From contig CAKSDP010000001.1 of the NCBI GenBank assembly GCA_934446065.1, forward strand, positions 1 to 64,000: a DNA stretch of 64,000 nt, read 5' to 3'. Source of the DNA: an uncultured Eubacteriales bacterium (GTDB lineage: Bacteria > Bacillota > Clostridia > Oscillospirales > CAG-272). The translations under genes and the position numbers were made by a program. Of this stretch, positions 61,661 through 64,000 are shown piece by piece. How positions within the stretch are numbered: position 1 is the stretch's first letter; each line of letters starts with the position of its first letter. The notes beneath the pieces are model-generated. The model had not been told where the DNA came from and did not search any database. It worked only from the letters and a program-made list of their open reading frames with translations.

Positions 61661-63426
61661 GTAAATCGCAGAAGAACAAAAAAGCGGGAAGCCGCGGCGC
61701 TCTCGCCAAGGTGTTCCGCCGGATATCGAGACATCCGGTGTATCTTACGCTGTCGCTTGTCTGCGCTGTACTGTATGTCGCAGCAACGCTTTATTCTCCG
61801 GCTGTCACGGGATATGCCATTGACTGCATCGTAGGCGCCGGAAACGTGGATTTTCCGCGTGTCGCGCGGTATCTCGTGACCTTCGGAGTGCTTGTAGCCC
61901 TCGCCGCAGTGATACAGTGGGTCATGAGCGTCTGCACGAACAAGATCGCGTATCTCACGGTGCGCGATATCCGTGCCGAGGCAATGGACAAGCTCGGCCG
62001 TCTGCCGGTCGGCTACATGGATTCGCATTCGCGCGGAGATATCCTCTCGCGCATCATGTCGGACTCCGCCGAGATCGAAAACGGACTCGTCATGAGCATC
62101 TCGACATTCGTCACAGGCGTTCTGACGGTCATCTCTATAATTGTCGTTCTTATCCGCGCCAGCATCACAACTGCGGCGGTCGTTATACTCGTGACCCCGC
62201 TGTCGTTGTTCTGCGCGTATTATATATCGAAGAAAAGCTTCAGCTATTTCAGTGAGCAGTCGCGCACGCGCGGTCAGGTGACCGGGCTTATAGATGAGGC
62301 GGCTTCCGCCGAAAAGACTATCGTTTCCTACGGCGCGGGCGACGACATGATCTCGCGCTTCGATCGGCTGAACGAGGAGACGAAAAAGGCGTCGCTCAAG
62401 GCGGTGTTTATCTCGTCCGTCACGAACCCGTCAACAAGATTTATAAACAATCTCGTGTTTGCGGGCGTTGCCCTTACCGGATCGCTGTCGGTAATGCGCG
62501 GCGGGATCACGGTCGGCGAGCTGTCGTGCTTCCTCAGCTATGCGAACCAGTATACGAAGCCGTTCAACGAGATCACGGGCATCCTTGCCGAGCTTCAGAA
62601 CTCGGCGGCGTGCGCCGGACGCATATTCGAGTTCCTCGATGAGCCGGAGGAGGTGCCCGATACGGGTACGGCTCCCGTGGGGGCGCCGACCGGCAGAGTT
62701 GAGTTTGATGACGTGAGTTTTTCCTATACTCCCGAGCGCCCGCTCATCGAGCATCTGACGCTCGATATCGCGCCGGGCAAAAAGGTCGCGCTTGTCGGAT
62801 CGACCGGATGCGGTAAGACTACGTTTATAAATCTGCTCATGCGCTTCTATGATGTGACGGGCGGCAGTATCAGAGTGGACGGCACCGATATCCGCGATAT
62901 TCCGCGTGAGAGTCTGCGTGCCATGTTCGGCATGGTGCTTCAGGATACGTGGATACGCCACGGCACCGTGCGTGAGAATATTGCTCTCGGCATGGAGGGA
63001 GTCGGTGACGACGAGATCATCGCCGCCGCAAAAATGTCGCACGCACACAGCTTTATAAAGCGCCTGCCCGATGGATATGATACGGTGATCGACGAGGGCG
63101 ACGGACTGTCCGAGGGTCAGAGACAGCTCCTCTGCATTGCACGTGTAATGCTGCGCCACCCACCGATGCTTATACTCGACGAGGCTACCTCCTCGATAGA
63201 TACGCGAACCGAGATCCTCGTGCAGGACGCGTTCCTCCGCCTGATGGAGGGACGGACGAGCTTCATTGTCGCACACCGGCTTTCGACGATCCGCGAGGCG
63301 GATATGATCCTCGTGATGAAGGACGGCCACATCATCGAGAGCGGCACGCACGACGAGCTGCTCCGTGCGGGAGGATTCTACCGCACGCTTTATGAGAGCC
63401 AGTTTGCCGGAAACAGTGCATCATGA
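61657..63426 (+). CDS. ABC exporter half, catalytic subunit
   Basis: 589 residues: a basic N-terminus (SKSQKNKKAGSRG), six helices (~30-320), then the ATPase with GSTGCGKTTF. The signature is the altered LSEGQRQLL, Walker B is the intact LILDEATSSID (catalytic Glu present), and the H loop is IVAHRLST. Together with the upstream subunit this gives one competent ATP site (this Walker B/H loop with the partner's LSGGQ) and one degenerate site. Start by ATGA overlap. Confidence 0.92.
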   Translation: MSKSQKNKKAGSRGALAKVFRRISRHPVYLTLSLVCAVLYVAATLYSPAVTGYAIDCIVGAGNVDFPRVARYLVTFGVLVALAAVIQWVMSVCTNKIAYLTVRDIRAEAMDKLGRLPVGYMDSHSRGDILSRIMSDSAEIENGLVMSISTFVTGVLTVISIIVVLIRASITTAAVVILVTPLSLFCAYYISKKSFSYFSEQSRTRGQVTGLIDEAASAEKTIVSYGAGDDMISRFDRLNEETKKASLKAVFISSVTNPSTRFINNLVFAGVALTGSLSVMRGGITVGELSCFLSYANQYTKPFNEITGILAELQNSAACAGRIFEFLDEPEEVPDTGTAPVGAPTGRVEFDDVSFSYTPERPLIEHLTLDIAPGKKVALVGSTGCGKTTFINLLMRFYDVTGGSIRVDGTDIRDIPRESLRAMFGMVLQDTWIRHGTVRENIALGMEGVGDDEIIAAAKMSHAHSFIKRLPDGYDTVIDEGDGLSEGQRQLLCIARVMLRHPPMLILDEATSSIDTRTEILVQDAFLRLMEGRTSFIVAHRLSTIREADMILVMKDGHIIESGTHDELLRAGGFYRTLYESQFAGNSAS

Positions 63427-63441
63427 TCCGTGGAGATAAAT

Positions 63442-64000
63442 ATGAAAAAGATTCTGTTATACACCGTGAGAACGATCGCCGTTCTCATATGCCTCATGTT
63501 CATCTGGCGCGTTATATTTGCCGAGAATAAGTCAACGCTGTCAAAGCTTTCACCGACCGATACGCTCTGCGCCGCATATGCCGAAAACGGCAATATCGAG
63601 TTTCTTACGCACGATGTTGTCGATGAGATTTCAGATAACGGCTACTTTTCAGCTTATGCCTTCGTCTATTCGCCGGAAACGTCTGAGCTTCAGGTCACCG
63701 TGAGATACAACAACAGCACCGTAAATGCGCTCGGCGACGTTGAATTCAGACTGTTCACGGTCGATTCGTCGTCCGGAAAGGACGCGACCAACGTTTCGGG
63801 CGGTGATGCCGGCGTCGATGAAAACGGCGGCAGAACGTATCAGGGACACCCAGCGGGCGACGACGTTTTCCCGACCGTTGCGGAAAAGACGAAAAAGCTG
63901 TTCTACAATTACGAGCGTCTTGTGTTCGACGGGATCGAGATCGGCGAGAACACGAACGTGATAATCACGATATGCAAGGCGGGCGCCGTAAAGAACGATC
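63442..64000 (+). CDS. Membrane-anchored hypothetical protein, cut by the window edge
   Basis: 186 codons are open from the ATG at 63442 (GGAG six bases upstream) to the window end. One N-terminal transmembrane helix (ILLYTVRTIAVLICLMFIWR) is followed by a soluble extracytoplasmic domain with beta-rich character (YAFVYSPETSELQVTVRYNN). There is an Asp/Gly-rich stretch near 125-145. No family recognised. It follows the ABC exporter by 15 bases, so it is probably co-transcribed and may be an accessory lipid- or wall-side protein. Confidence 0.7.
   Translation, partial: MKKILLYTVRTIAVLICLMFIWRVIFAENKSTLSKLSPTDTLCAAYAENGNIEFLTHDVVDEISDNGYFSAYAFVYSPETSELQVTVRYNNSTVNALGDVEFRLFTVDSSSGKDATNVSGGDAGVDENGGRTYQGHPAGDDVFPTVAEKTKKLFYNYERLVFDGIEIGENTNVIITICKAGAVKND

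Noticed and set aside
1..64000. CRISPR array, tRNA, rRNA or intact transposase/integrase
   Set aside because: No regularly spaced repeats, cloverleaf-like sequence with CCA-type ends, rRNA core sequence or DDE/tyrosine-recombinase motif was noticed when reading both strands.

Overview
The window looks like a chromosomal segment of a Clostridia-class Firmicute, probably a gut Oscillospiraceae/Ruminococcaceae-type organism. The gene orders smc-ftsY, yhbY-nadD-yqeK-lytR-rsfS-leuS and S10-spc-alpha (with adk, map, a KOW protein, infA and rpmJ) are typical of Firmicutes. Shine-Dalgarno sites are strong and purine-rich, TTG and GTG starts are common, and no outer-membrane genes are seen. Base composition is moderately GC-rich except for the first ~1.9 kb, which is clearly AT-rich and made of gene fragments.

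Layout. 1-1860: degraded accessory DNA, with a phage-like ORF end, a relic of a SIR2-APAZ-Argonaute defence gene interrupted by an in-frame TAG, and a fragment of an HTH regulator. 1911-6453: two glycoside hydrolases (clan-D-like TIM barrel and GH20) and a seven-helix membrane protein. 6649-7486: two small orphan genes whose promoters share one unusual architecture, TTATCCC-N14-TTATCCC-N28-TATAAT. 7817-12695: two transcription units, DUF2325-DUF3793-flavodoxin and HMA protein-ABC ATPase-FtsX permease. Each has a strong promoter followed by paired GTTAGC-N4-GCTAAC operators, so they probably form one metal-responsive regulon. 12838-18616: marR-MATE, azlCD-GNAT and a DUF4838 lipoprotein, all on the minus strand.

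18832-29707: chromosome and ribosome housekeeping on the plus strand (smc, ftsY, rdgB, then yhbY to leuS). 29753-35956: a minus-strand group with an ABC-F protein, TPM protein, LemA-like protein, TelA, XpaC-like protein and a membrane protein; the last five look like an envelope-stress type operon. 36203-52680: the complete S10-spc-alpha ribosomal protein cluster through rplQ, ending in a strong terminator. Several long structured gaps lie inside it, and S3 carries a ~78-residue Arg/Gly/Asp-rich tail. 52749-57500: fucI and alaS on the minus strand. 57550-64000: a YtqB-type methyltransferase, a membrane-anchored M15 D,D-carboxypeptidase, a heterodimeric ABC exporter and a truncated membrane-anchored protein at the window edge.

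I saw no CRISPR array, rRNA, tRNA, intact transposase or complete new defence system. The most interesting non-routine signals are the paired TTATCCC promoters, the GTTAGC operator pairs, the Argonaute relic, and the S3 tail. Function calls rest on reading motifs by eye; no database search was run.
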